NCBI GenBank assembly: GCA_030549495.1
Contig: JAUIRK010000173.1
Coordinates: 558,001 to 622,000 of the forward strand
Reading direction: 5' to 3'
DNA: 64,000 bases
Source: Nectonema munidae
Lineage: Eukaryota > Nematomorpha > Nectonematoida > Nectonematidae
Every line of letters begins with the position of its first letter. Within the stretch, counting starts at the first letter, position 1. Shown here piece after piece: positions 12,244-22,691 of the stretch. A model generated the notes under the pieces. The model worked only from the letters and a program-made list of their open reading frames with translations, was not told the origin of the DNA and ran no database searches. The translations under genes were made by a program, and so were the position numbers.

Positions 12244-13414
12244 TAGAGATGCACCGAACAGCATTTTTGCCGAATACCGAATATTCGGTGATGGCCGAAT
12301 ACACATAATATTCTTTTATGTCTATATGTTTTATGTTGTTTTAGCCATTTTTATGTTTATATTAATTGAATATTTTATTTTTATCTTTTTAAAAACTCTT
12401 ACCTAGCAATTATAACGATTGTTCATTACATAATAGTAATAATTAGAAATACAATTATAGTTTGAATTTTCAAATGTCTCAAAGTCGCAGTGTCGTATGG
12501 AAATATTTTAAGCCTCGTGAAAATGATCCAACATACTGTTTGTGTAATTTATGCAATGACAAGGTTTCAAGAGGGGGAAGGATTGCAAAAATCTCTCTCT
12601 CTCGAGAGAGAAAGAAAATATGGAACATAAATGACCATAGAGCTGTTGAACTTCACAAATTAATTGGAGATGATTCCTGTAGATACACAGCCATTTTCAG
12701 TTGTTGAAAATGAAGGTTTTAAACGTGTAGTTGCCTGTAAACCAGCATAGGTGGCTTATGTATGTAAGGCGCACCAAACAACCTACAAACTATAAGGTTT
12801 CAAACGCCTTATGAAAAAATTTGCCCTAAATATAGTATTCCACGTTGGAGATATTTTTCTGATAAGATTGTCCCAAATATATATGATCAGCTATTTAAGA
12901 AAGTTGAAGCTGAGGTACTAGCAGCAAATTTTATTCCTTTAACAACAGATATAAAGACTGCCACTAAAATCCAACTTTCCATTCATAAGCTTGACATCAC
13001 AGTGGATCTCTAACAACTTTGAATGTCAAAATTTATCAATATAAGTACAGTACTGACTAATGAGTCTTCTGACTAGGTATTAAGCAATAGCTTAGTAATC
13101 ACCGTATTTACTTTTTGTTTTCATATTCATGTTTGCATTAGCGATTTACTTTTTCATTTTTTCTGTTCATATTCTTATGTTTTATTTGTGTTCATATTCT
13201 TGTTTGCATTTAATTAGTTGTTCAAAAAAGCCATGAAGGTATAGCTATAGTCATTTAAGTAGCCTGGTGAGCCACATGGTGGTGGTAAAATACGCGTATA
13301 ATATAAAACTATTCGGTACCGAATAGTCCACAAAAAGGCCGAATACCGAATAGTGAGAAAAATGACCTAATAGGCCGAATACCGAATAGTTACCGAATAT
13401 TCGGTACACATCTA
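12244..13414 (+). mobile_element. hAT-Ac-type transposon, internally deleted, with perfect 8-bp TSD
   Basis: ATCAGAAT occurs at 12236-12243 and again at 13415-13422, flanking the element exactly. Ends are imperfect inverted repeats: left TAGAGATGCACCGAA, right (reversed) TAGATGTGTACCGAA. Copies of CCGAATACCGAATA lie at both ends and form subterminal repeats. At 1171 bp it is far shorter than an autonomous hAT, and coding covers only the N-terminal part. It lies inside a LINE RT fragment. The clean duplication suggests a younger insertion than its neighbours. Confidence 0.92.
12462..12980 (+). pseudogene. hAT-Ac (ZBED1-like) transposase N-terminus, broken
   Basis: Starts MSQSRSVVWKYFKPRENDPT with a BED finger: CLCNLCNDKVSRGG gives the paired cysteines, but the expected second half of the finger is disturbed by a CTCTCTCTCGAGAGAGA palindrome at about 12592-12608. 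After a frame change the text IPVDTQPFSVVENEGFKRVV (12672-12731) is the conserved segment after the finger, and YFSDKIVPNIYDQLFKKV (about 12853-12906) and FIPLTTDI (about 12930) follow in another frame. The catalytic core downstream is missing, so the element is non-autonomous. Confidence 0.8.
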
Positions 13415-13600
13415 ATCAGAATTTTGCTCTATACGGTAAAAGGAGTTTAATTATTGTGATGGAAATACCGAAATATTCTTTTGTGTAATACTTGAGACTT
13501 TCTATTGCCACCAAAATTCAGAACATCATTTAGCGAAATTACAAAAGCTTATTAAGATGTATTTTCTAAAGAGCTTTACAATGTCTAATCCTAAAAATTA

Positions 13601-14939
13601 TTTTTATGCCAAGTTTCTTTAGATGAAGTAGATTGTGAAAAATATGAATGGAATTTTTTTGATGGTTTATTGACCATTTTATTTTACTTCTATGAAAAAT
13701 CAACTTCAATTTTCCTGCAAGACTTTTTTAATTTTATTCACTACCTTGATTGTGAATAGGAGTTAAACTTGATTCAAAGTTATATTCGCCTTTTAGCTTC
13801 TCCTTTGTTTCCTATAATGTGATTGTAGGTATTTCTTCGATGAGTTTCTCAATATAATTCAGTTTTTCATCATCAAATGGACTTATTTTATGCCCTCCAT
13901 GTTTTTTAACTACTCCACCATTTTCACTGTTACGATAAACTATAGACTTAGCTGTAAAATGCTATCAGCATCTTTCATGCACAAACTATCTATGATAAGA
14001 TGTACTTAAAGTAAAAATTAGACGCACAAGTAAAAAAAGACTCGCTAGTGAAAAGGGCGCACTTAAATGAAAACCGGTATACATTTCATACAATAATTAC
14101 TTTTCCTTATACAATAGCAAAAATATCTCGAGAATGTGTTTTGCTAATATATAGTCGCACTCATGCCAGCCATATCAAACAAACATTTGAACTATTTTAG
14201 TAGCTTAAAGTTAAGGAAGCGAATTCTACGGTGACCCTAAGAGTAAAATGATTAGAATGGTTTGAAGCATTGCAGGCTATTTTTATTTTAGATTAAAATG
14301 AAGATAAACTCTGCTTTTAACTGAAGCCATTATTCATAACTGGGTTGCAACTGTGCTAGTGGGGAAAGGGGAGGGTGTGAAGATATCGAATTTTTAAAAC
14401 CTCCCCCTGAAAATAGAACTTCGAAGATAACAAAGCACTGATTTTAGTATGATAGAAAAGAGTACTTTTGAGATTCTATTTTCAAATGCAAGTGTTGGAA
14501 ATGTGATATCTTCATGCAATTTTGTTCTATACGCACTCATAGATAAAAAAAAATACACGTTACATTATGCTAGATTGCATACTTTAAGGTTTTCGACGAT
14601 GTTTAAAACATATTTGGGAAGGATCTAGATTGAAAAAGCTACACAAAAAGTCTTTTGCTGTTGTTGTTCCATAGGCTCTTCTTCGATCAGAGGCCAAGTC
14701 TAAAGTCGCTCTCTTTTGTGGTACGTCCTCAATAACCAATCAAATCGATGAATCAAGCATCATTCAAAGAATACAAGTTTGAAGTCCAGATAGTTTAACA
14801 TTAGCCATTTTTGACTCTATAGCCTTTATTTGTATTTCTTTCTTCATATTAACATACATTTTATTATGTTTTTCGCTATAAGAAAACTAAAATGGAAGAA
14901 AATATCCCTTGAGTTAAGAATCCTGTTTCTTCACGCTAA
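13601..14939. other. intergenic, no gene seen
   Basis: No convincing coding sequence or repeat boundary. Part of 14640-14940 may be the 3' tail of the LINE that lies to the right on the minus strand. Confidence 0.45.
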
Positions 14940-17100
14940 ACATCATCATCTTCCGTTTGCCCGTAAAGGCCTGGTCTTTATCCTGGCTAGCCAAAGTCGA
15001 TCAGAAGTTTGCAGCAATTTCTCCATCTTCCCCTCATCTTAACCTTTCTAATCTTGAGCTTTTTCTTCATATCTTCTTTAACTACATCTTGCCAAGTTTT
15101 TGGTCTATTTCTTTTCACTTTTTCATTTCTAATTCTTTTTGTCAAGTTTTGTGCATCCATTCTTTCAAGATGTCCCAACCAACGTAGCCGGTATTCTTCT
15201 AAATGTCTTTCAATATCTTCAACATCAATCATCTTTTCGGTACTTTGTCCAAGAGAGTTTTGCCACACATCATATCATCCTCATCTCTGCCGTTTGCATT
15301 CGTCTGATGACCACTTTCTTCATCGACCAAAATTCAGCTCCATAGCACATCACACTTTTCTTACACGAGACTTATACAACCTTCCTTTTAATTTCAAGGA
15401 CAACACTCTTCCACACGTACACCTGCTATATCATTAAACTTTCTCCAACCTGCTCTGATTACAGCTTTCCCAACTTCTCCATCTTTCACAAGAACATCAC
15501 CCAAGTAGCAAAACTCTTAACAACTACAATTTCATCATCTCCGAGTTTGACAGTATTCTCATCTTCACTATCGTTTTCACCGCTCTTGCATCTACAACAT
15601 ACAAAATTCTTCGCATGTGTCAATGACAATTGCTCTAACTTCATACTCCTATCACATCCTCCTTCCTTATGCACACCAAATTACCTCCCTTGGGATACGA
15701 TCCAACGCTTTCCCAAGATCAAAGAACAACATGCATAAATCTTTTCCAACTCTCACATGCCTTTTCATTTATTCTCTCACAACATAAATAGCGTCAATTG
15801 TCCTTTTGTCAGGCATAAAACCGATTTGAATTTCAGCAATGTTTACAGTCGGTAATCTGGCCTCTACAGGAGTCCGCTTGTAGGACCGTTTAAACATACA
15901 TTCCAATATTAAAACATATATCCTAGGGACTACATTTAGGGATGGAGTCAAATTCCAGGGGTAGATTGTTCCTAACCTAGCATGCCTTAAATTATGTATA
16001 TCTTTCTTAACCCTATAACATGTATCAAATATTATTTATTAATAATATATAAGATATTGCATGCCTTCAAACGCTTCTATTTTTGTAGCATATACCTTTT
16101 ATAATCATATTCTTTTATTTAGGAACAAGATACATTCTGTTGTGCCGGTTTTTTACCCTGGTTTTCTTCCTCTGAAGAATTCAAAGGTTTTTACGGTTAG
16201 GTAGTGCTCTAGCGACGCGATTCTACGTGGTTAGTAATCAAGCTATCACTAGACAATAAGTTTGTTTCCCAAATTGGGAGCGTTCGCGTTAGGATTGTAT
16301 CGTTCTCTCAGTTGTATTTATATATTGTCACATAAATTCTTGTAAAATACTATATATAATAGAGCTATTCTTTTGTAACAAGGGCCGATTGGTGTTTAGT
16401 GGGATGGAAAGTCCAGTTAGACTTGGACTCAGCATTCCGGGCGGGCCACGATATCCGAAAGGATGGGTGCGAACGTCACAAAACAACTTAATTAATTAAT
16501 TAATTAATTAAGCAATGTTTACACTTCTATTTCTTTCTTCAAAAACACTCTCCAGTACTCTCATTGCATGATCAAGTAATTTTAGACTTCTGTAGTTATA
16601 ACATTCTTTGAAGTCTCCTTTGCCCTTGTAAATTGGTAACAACACACTTTTTCTCCAGCTTTCATACATTCTTTCTCTTCATCATGTCATTGCCTATTTT
16701 GTCTAATGCGTTTTCCAATCGACACAGCTGTAAAACTTCTATTGATACACTACTTAGACCAAGAGCTTTATTCCTTTTTCTTTGACACTGCTTGTGTGAC
16801 TTCTTCACCAGAAACTTCACGCACAGGTCCTTCATTAGGTCTCTGTCTTTACATACATTTTCTCTGTTACTTCGCTTTCTTTCCTCCATACTTTATACTT
16901 CTCCTTCAACGCCTTCTTCACGGTGTCATTATTCCACCACCAGCTTACTTTTCTATCACCTCCTTTTGATTTTCCACATATTTCCCTCATTATTTTTTGA
17001 TATTTCTACAATGATCTCATCCGATTCAGCATTTTTATCGATAGAACTTTCATTTTCTTTTGAACTTTCATGTCCCTTAATTTGTAAACTAAATAAATAG
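14940..17100 (-). mobile_element. RTE-like LINE, 5'-truncated, split by a retroposon
   Basis: Read on the minus strand, the parts run in the right order: WWWNNDTVKKALKEKYKVW (about 16880-16945), a short NKALGL block (about 16760), the PIYK-K-GDFKECYNYRSLKLL block (about 16560-16640), IQIGFMPDKRTIDAIYVVRE (15769-15830), LFFDLGKALDRIPREV (about 15680-15730), and the tail RLRWLGHLERMD and RPKTWQDVVKEDMKKK (about 15060-15200). These are signatures of the RTE-like EN/RT proteins I know from many animals. The endonuclease is missing, so it is 5'-truncated. There are several frame changes and stops. Confidence 0.8.
15848..16510 (+). mobile_element. 663-bp retroposon with 13-bp TSD, tetranucleotide tail and structured 3' end
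   Basis: AGCAATGTTTACA is present at 15835-15847 and 16511-16523, exactly where the LINE reading jumps from the ...FEERNRSVN block to the VNIAEIQIGFMPDKR block, so the DNA between is an insertion with a 13-bp target duplication. A (TAAT)n/(TTAA)n tail lies at 16488-16510. Target-primed insertion with a tetranucleotide tail is typical of RTE-mobilised SINEs. The 3' 110 bases (about 16380-16485) are much richer in GC and fold on inspection: outer stem GGGATG 16401-16406 with CATTCC 16433-16438, inner stem AGTCCA 16410-16415 with TGGACT 16424-16429, and a GAAA-capped hairpin ATCC/GGAT 16453-16464. No open frame and no clear tRNA promoter. Family unknown to me. Confidence 0.75.
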
Positions 17101-17109
17101 TCGGAAGTT

Positions 17110-17430
17110 GACAGTGGGGTAGGGGGTATTAAAATTAAGCAAAAAAAGGTTGACGTCAATTGTGAATGACCGCCAACTACGCGAGGATTTCACAACTCCG
17201 AACCTTGTCTTAGAAGATTGGCTATTCGCTGCATAATCATTAGTTATAGTAGAGCAAAGGTTTTAGGGCCGGATGTCTTTCCTGGCATCACCCACAGTTT
17301 TAAGCGGTCGGCCTAGCCTTTGCCTAAAGAGGCGAAACTCTACAAGGCAGTAGATATTTCTTCAGCTAAACTATTAAAAAATTAAGTGTAATTTTGTATT
17401 CTGTAGTAATGCTTTTACTCTTCTTTCCTA
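17110..17430. other. upstream region of PRPF4
   Basis: Probably promoter and first intron or non-coding exon. The stretch GGGCCGGATGTCTTTCCTGG near 17268 looks like a motif that recurs in animal interspersed repeats, but I can only recall it, not prove it. Confidence 0.35.
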
Positions 17431-17498
17431 TATCTTAGGTACGCTGTTAAATCAAACGTTTGATTTTCAAGAAAAAACCTTTTCAAATGTAGTCGAAA
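17431..17498 (+). promoter_or_regulatory. PRPF4 5' leader: splice acceptor and start-stop element
   Basis: A pyrimidine-rich stretch ends in TATCTTAG at 17431-17438, a good acceptor for a 5'-UTR intron. The leader contains an ATG followed at once by TAG (17487-17492), in frame with and 12 bases before the real ATG. Such start-stop elements can hold ribosomes and lower or tune translation; here this is inference. Confidence 0.5.
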
Positions 17499-19085
17499 AT
17501 GAGCGAAAAGACAACTTCTCAAATAAGATATGGAACCTTGGAAGAGGCTGGTGCGCTCAGAGATAATTCCTCCAAAATTGCGACTGGAATCAAAGCAGGA
17601 AACATCAACATCGAGAGTGAGAGCGTTCCTGTTTTGGATGTTGGCCAAGACTCCTTCAAGCGTAATAACAAAGTGATGGCCGAGTTTGAGCGCAGGAAGC
17701 GGGCTCGAATGATCAATGTTTCTACCGATGATTCGGAAGTGAAAGCTCAGCTCCGTTTTCTTTCGGAGCCAATCATTTTGTTTGGTGAAGATCCCGCTGA
17801 GAGGCGAGAACGCCTTCGTTACAGCTTTTCCGTGATGCCTACCGAAGTTTTAGAAAAGTTTGGTCTGCACAAAAGTCTTGATGATCATGTTGCAAGCCAA
17901 AAGAATGAAGAATTGAATGATGTTACTTGGTATCACGAAGGCCCTGAAAGCTTGAAAGATGCAAGGATTTGGACGGCCAAGTACTCCTTATCCAGAGCTA
18001 AATTGCGCCTGCAAAGAGCTAAAGATCGGCTCCAAGAAGTCACAGAAGCCAAGATCATTGCAAGGAAGCAAGAACTACATAAAAGTGTGATGGCGTTGAG
18101 TCCATTGTTGAGTCAAGTTGCGGACAATCGTCCAATTTCATCTTGTCACTTTTCTCCTGACTCAAAACTTCTAGCTACTTCTTCCTGGAGTGGGCAGTGT
18201 AAGTTGTGGAATAGCGAAGATGGCACTTCATGGCACACCCTTTTTGGCCATTCTTCTCAAGTGGGACAAATAATCTTTCATCAGGATTTTGTGTCTCCCG
18301 ATTTGAATGCGTTCAACACCACTAGCTCAGGCAATGCCACTGGCTCCTCCTTTACTGAGGATACTGACTTTGGTTCGGAGTACGATACCATTTCCCTGGC
18401 ATCATGCAGTAACAATGGTGAAATAAAGTTATGGAGCATCAACTCTTCTAGCTCTATTGCTGACTTGGACAGTTGCGTGCCGTATCGCGTGCCTCGTCTC
18501 CAATTTCATCCTTCAGGGCGTTTCTTGGGACTCGCCTGTTACGATCATTCTTGGCGATTCTGGGATCTGAGCACTCAGCAAGAAATCCTTCATCAAGAAG
18601 GTCACTCCTCTGAAGTGTTTGAGATTGCATTTCATCCTGATGGCTCTCTCGTCGCAACCGGTGGCTTGGATGGCTACGGTCGCATATGGGATTTGAGGAG
18701 TGGGCGCTGTGTTATGTTTGCCGAAGGTCACATCATTTCGATCTTGTCCATTGATTGGCACTGCAATGGTTACCATTTTGCTACTGGAGGTGGGGATAAT
18801 AGCTGCAAGATTTGGGATCTTCGCTCGAGAAAGTGCATATATACTCTGCCATCACATGACAACTTGGTTAGTCGCGTAAAGTTCTTCCACAATGAGGATG
18901 GTGGTTGCTTAGTCACCGCATCTTATGACGCAACCATCAAAATTTGGTCACACCCTGTTTGGCTGCCTTTCAAAACCCTTTCAGCCCACAATAACAAAGT
19001 GTTGGGTCTTGATGTATCACATGACAATAATTTCATTGCGTCTTCTGGGTTTGATAAAACTTTCAAGATTTGGAGCAAAGTTTGA
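17499..19085 (+). CDS. PRPF4: PRPF4, U4/U6 snRNP WD40 protein (Prp4)
   Basis: Complete 528-aa protein in one exon, close to the human length of about 520. It is the 60K component of the U4/U6 and U4/U6.U5 tri-snRNP, acting in the nucleus with PRPF3 and PPIH in spliceosome assembly. The N-terminal splicing factor motif runs about residues 70-110: ARMINVSTDD, then VKAQLRFLSEPIILFGED and AERRERLR. Seven WD repeats follow from about residue 205, with closing motifs CKLW (234), IKLW (309), WRFWD (352), GRIWD (394), CKIWD (436), IKIW (480) and FKIW (522). The ATG at 17499 is the first that opens the frame; an ATG-TAG pair lies just upstream. AATAAA at 19159-19164 follows the stop by about 75 bases. 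Its codon use and GC are higher than the flanks, as expected for a conserved gene. The lack of introns in the coding region is notable. Confidence 0.96.
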   Translation: MSEKTTSQIRYGTLEEAGALRDNSSKIATGIKAGNINIESESVPVLDVGQDSFKRNNKVMAEFERRKRARMINVSTDDSEVKAQLRFLSEPIILFGEDPAERRERLRYSFSVMPTEVLEKFGLHKSLDDHVASQKNEELNDVTWYHEGPESLKDARIWTAKYSLSRAKLRLQRAKDRLQEVTEAKIIARKQELHKSVMALSPLLSQVADNRPISSCHFSPDSKLLATSSWSGQCKLWNSEDGTSWHTLFGHSSQVGQIIFHQDFVSPDLNAFNTTSSGNATGSSFTEDTDFGSEYDTISLASCSNNGEIKLWSINSSSSIADLDSCVPYRVPRLQFHPSGRFLGLACYDHSWRFWDLSTQQEILHQEGHSSEVFEIAFHPDGSLVATGGLDGYGRIWDLRSGRCVMFAEGHIISILSIDWHCNGYHFATGGGDNSCKIWDLRSRKCIYTLPSHDNLVSRVKFFHNEDGGCLVTASYDATIKIWSHPVWLPFKTLSAHNNKVLGLDVSHDNNFIASSGFDKTFKIWSKV

Positions 19086-19158
19086 TTTTTTATTCTATTT
19101 TTATATTTTACAAAGGCACACAAAATTTTGAATGGTCTTTTCAAAAATATACTCAACT

Positions 19159-19164
19159 AATAAA
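19159..19164 (+). terminator. PRPF4 polyadenylation signal
   Basis: Canonical AATAAA about 75 bases after the stop codon, followed by a T-rich region. Confidence 0.6.
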
Positions 19165-20030
19165 AGTTATTACATCCTCCAATATGCGAAAAATTAATTG
19201 TAATGTTATTCTTTTTGTTGTGATTTTTATTACACTTTTCAAAAAGAATTTTTTTTCTCAACAGTAATTATGTTTTGGCTCTCAAGCGGAGTATTAGTGT
19301 GTTGACCATTTCCTCATTAAGTTTAGCTAAAAAGTAATTATACAAATTTCTAATATATTATAAATTTCTAATATATGATAATATAGTAGTATAAGGGAAC
19401 AATATCTTCATACAATAAATTAAGTTTTTTTTGCTTTGGAAAAGGCTGGAACATATACATTTGTATTTTTATTATTTTAATACTTAAATTATCGATTTTT
19501 GGGGTATCAATCATGATCTCTGACCATATCTGCTCTGTGGAGTAAGATGTATCGGCTATTGAAGCGCAATCAATTTCACTTTGTGAGTCTAAATCACACT
19601 CTAAGAATTTTCAAGATTCCCTCGATGGGAATCAGACTGTGGTGTTGTTGTTGTAAAAACGTGAACCTAATCCGACAAGCCGTCAATCTTGTACGCACAA
19701 TAATACTGTATGGCAGAGTTGTGAAAATAATGAACCAAATTCCCCCACATACACACTACACTCCCGCAAATTGATCAGACACATTCTATTTGCGTTGCTA
19801 TAAATTGAAGAGTTGATTTGATACGAGCAATATATTTGGTTTTCCTTCATCTTCCTTCCTTCTGAAATGAATGCAATTACTGATACTACTTTAAGTGATT
19901 ACGCAATTTTATTTGAAAATTGGATTTTTGCTCTTTTTTGTTTCAAGTTTTAAATTCAAATAAAATTCAAAAAAATGGTTTTTTGTTTCACATAAAATTA
20001 TTTTAAATATTCTTCAATGCTATTATTGCC
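19165..20030. other. intergenic, no gene
   Basis: AT-rich; nothing recognisable. Open stretches are short and without domains. Confidence 0.5.
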
Positions 20031-20039
20031 TACAAAATT

Positions 20040-20600
20040 GTAAATTAATAAGGAAAAATGATGTATGTGATCGATATTCTTGGAAATGCTATGTTTCTGG
20101 TAAAAAAAGACTGAGATCAGGATCCCACCTCAACTTAAAATCTATGATTTTGTTCATTTATGGATAGTCTTGTGCATATTCATTGGATGCTATTATTTAT
20201 GAAGCATCTATTAGAAGTGAACGAATTGCCATAGACTGGGCTCATTTTTGTAGAGAGGTTGCTACAAGTTGGGTAGAAAGAAATTGTCAAACTCTTGGAG
20301 TTTTTGATGAAAAATTTTAAACAAATTATAGTAGAAGTTGATGAAAGCAAGTTTTTTTTGAAAATATCACATGGACACAAGGCCACTAGTTGTTTGGAGT
20401 AATTGAAAGAATTAGTAAGAAATGTTTTTTAGTTGAAGTTGAAGATAGGAGAGAAGCAACTCTCACAAATTATACAAAGACAGATACTACACACGGATCC
20501 ATTATTGTTTTTGACGGATGGTCTTATTACAGGCACATTTCTAGCCTTCATTTTATTTCTAATTTTTTTTAAATTTACTGTTATAGTTTTATGTAAATTA
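20040..20600 (+). mobile_element. Merlin (IS1016-like) DNA transposon fossil
   Basis: Pieces of a Merlin transposase in order, in drifting frames: RSGSHLNLKSMILFIYG (about 20115-20165), RIAIDWAHFCREV (about 20222-20260), VEVDESKF with the first catalytic Asp (20331-20354), and then the long piece FGVIERISKKCFLVEVEDRR (from 20393) to IIVFDGWSYY with the second Asp near 20510-20530. The order and spacing match IS1016/Merlin enzymes, normally around 300 aa. The end with the Glu is not recognisable and no inverted repeats were identified. At least three stops or frame changes. Confidence 0.8.
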
Positions 20601-20639
20601 AAGAAAATACCTTTTTTAAGATAAACAAAAATCAATACT

Positions 20640-21210
20640 AATCATTCTTTATTTTGATGACTTTGTAATCAATAATGCTTTAAGCAAAAAAGTTCAAAAT
20701 CGTAAGCAATAAGCTTTTTATTTTGTTTTGAGTAACACCTTCCACCAATATATAGATCAAAATAACATGCTGTTCAACTTGTTTTACTTTATGTTTGATT
20801 TAGAAAAAAAAATCAGTAAATAAAATTTTAAAACTGAGGCTCATTAAAGATCTAGAAGAAACTAGATTTTGCACTGCTGATTAAAAAAGGTTTTGAGAAC
20901 TCAAGAAATGCATTCTGTAACATTCTGAACTTTCTAATAAACATCTTTTTTCATGTTAGAAGAGGTTTACCATCTGATATTTCTCAGGAAATTTATGAAA
21001 GCATTCTTTGTTTACTTTTTCAAGATATTTTTGATATTTTTAGGTAATTAGCTTTTGACACTGTTGAATACGATGATTTCTTTTCAAAATCACTGAAGAA
21101 TCTCTTTATATGGGAACTCAACCATTAAATCAGAACATCAAGTCACTCAATGACGCGTTAATTGTACTCTGTCATTGAGCGAGTTGATAAACAATTTAAG
21201 AATCATGTGT
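20640..21210. other. intergenic, no clear feature
   Basis: No supported gene. Part may belong to the pogo fragment that follows. Confidence 0.4.
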
Positions 21211-21211
21211 T

Positions 21212-21694
21212 ATGAATGGTGCTTTAATCAGTCTAACTAACCATGAATGTGTTGGTCAATTGAAAAAAATGAAAACTTTCGTGGCATTCAATTTGAATGG
21301 CTCTTGCATTGTATCTTTTTCCTATTTTTCAGCTTCTTCATCTGTAAGGGAGATTGGAAAGTCCAAGTCTAGTTGTGGGAGTGACGTATTCAAAGCCATA
21401 AATGTGTTGGATGCCATTATATGGTGCAATGATACATGGAAAGATGTTGAGGCCACCACCATCAGAAAGTGTTTTGTTAAATCTGGCTTTGGGGTTGAAC
21501 CGAACTCAACCGTGTATGACGGTGACTCTGATAGCGATGATGAAATTCCTGTGGCAACAGTCAAACTAAGCAAGGACATCTTTTGCGGGGAACTGCAGAG
21601 TATCGTGAACTTGCTACCCCGGATACACACCTGTGAGTCCGGAGAAAAAAGTGAGATTTGTCTTCAAAGAAATTACTGGAGGAGAGAGAGATGA
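21212..21694 (+). pseudogene. pogo/Tigger transposase C-terminal fragment (different lineage from the next element)
   Basis: The 160-aa open frame contains INVLDAIIWCNDTW and TTIRKCFVKSGF, the third-Asp block and following helix of pogo-type DDD transposases (family form: LDAi....AW..V...TIrnCF.kaGF). The acidic tail DGDSDSDDEIPVATVKLS is also typical. The N-terminal 60 residues are not recognised. The sequence differs clearly from the Tigger at 22.7-24.6 kb (there LDALHVARYAWEQV), so it is a separate older family. DNA-binding domain and first two Asp are absent. Starting at ATG 21212 is arbitrary. Confidence 0.7.
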
Positions 21695-21699
21695 GGGAC

Positions 21700-22690
21700 A
21701 ACCCATCACGAAGTGATAAAGAGGGTCAGACTAAACATCCAAAAATAATGGAAATCATAGAGTTTAATTAAAAAAGTGTCCTTATTAAAAATATTGAAAA
21801 TTTCAAAATAAAACTGAAACCCTAAAATATGACAAAAACGTGGCGATGATTTATTTTTAAATGTGTTGTGCCCAAAATTTCAAAAAAATTGTACCACCCC
21901 AAAACTCACCAAATACCATAGAATAAGTTGTTTGATAGATGATTTTCATTATTTTATGGTATTTTGAGTTGTTTTGCGGTATTTAGTAAACCAACCACGT
22001 GCAAGACACTTGTGTGTGCTGAGGCGCATAAAACTTCAATGTACTTTTGATATCATTATGAGAATGATATACTTTGCGCTACAAACACATCGACAGACGA
22101 AAAATATTTGCGAACAAATTTTGACTCATTACTTTATGAAAAAGTATATATACCGAAATTATAATGTTAAAACAAATCGGATACCCAAGTATTGATATTT
22201 CAGTTATATCACCGAAAAATGGGATACTATTAGAAAGAATTGGTTAATTTAAAAAATATATAGTTCAATTAAAATTTCTGTTCTTGTTTATGAGATGTAG
22301 TAAGATAGATTTTATTTTTATTAAAATTAAACGTTTGCACACTAGTTTTCCATACTCAATGATTTACTCTATCAAACATTGTTAATGCTCCCTCTCTAAA
22401 ATTAAATTCTGACTTTGCGTCTTTAAAGAGCTAAAAATAGTAAAAAAATATATATTACTAAAAGTTGAAGAAAATGAGGGAACAAACAACCCGGTATGAC
22501 AAGAAAATAAAAAGAGAGTTAAATATGTGTTATATGTTTAAATACTTTTTTAGAAGCATTGGTCTCTCTTTTTAAAACTTTACTTCATTTGGTTAAAAAT
22601 CGAAAAAAAATTCAAATGCAAAAAAGATTATGACTGATACGACCCTAGAATATTTTTGAAAAGAACTCATATGAGTTTAGTTTATCAAAT
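21700..22690. other. intergenic, no gene
   Basis: AT-rich with no recognisable coding sequence or repeat. Confidence 0.5.
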
Positions 22691-22691
22691 A

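Larger units (their letters stand above)
11940..13600 (-). mobile_element. LINE reverse transcriptase fragment, split by a hAT insertion
   Basis: Minus strand 12230-11950 reads HSVYPSTFKFTKVSMIQKS, then YRLMSIIFLFNKVFGKI, which fits the Jockey/CR1 block normally seen as fP..fK.akV.PifKs followed by YRPIS....nKifEki. Across the hAT insertion, minus strand 13560-13423 carries ITIIKLLLPYRAKF, a plausible preceding block. The rest of the LINE is gone. The family call rests on pattern memory and is moderate. Confidence 0.5.

Noticed and set aside
14830-15437. Open frames of up to 142 aa on the plus strand
   Set aside because: They are antisense to the RTE-like LINE RT tail read on the minus strand, which has real motifs.
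16172-16178. CTGAAGA, a possible hammerhead ribozyme core
   Set aside because: No stem II followed by GAAA and no closing stems could be drawn around it.
16130-16510. Insert considered as a solo LTR
   Set aside because: Ends lack TG..CA, the target duplication is 13 bp and a tetranucleotide tail is present, all of which fit target-primed insertion instead.
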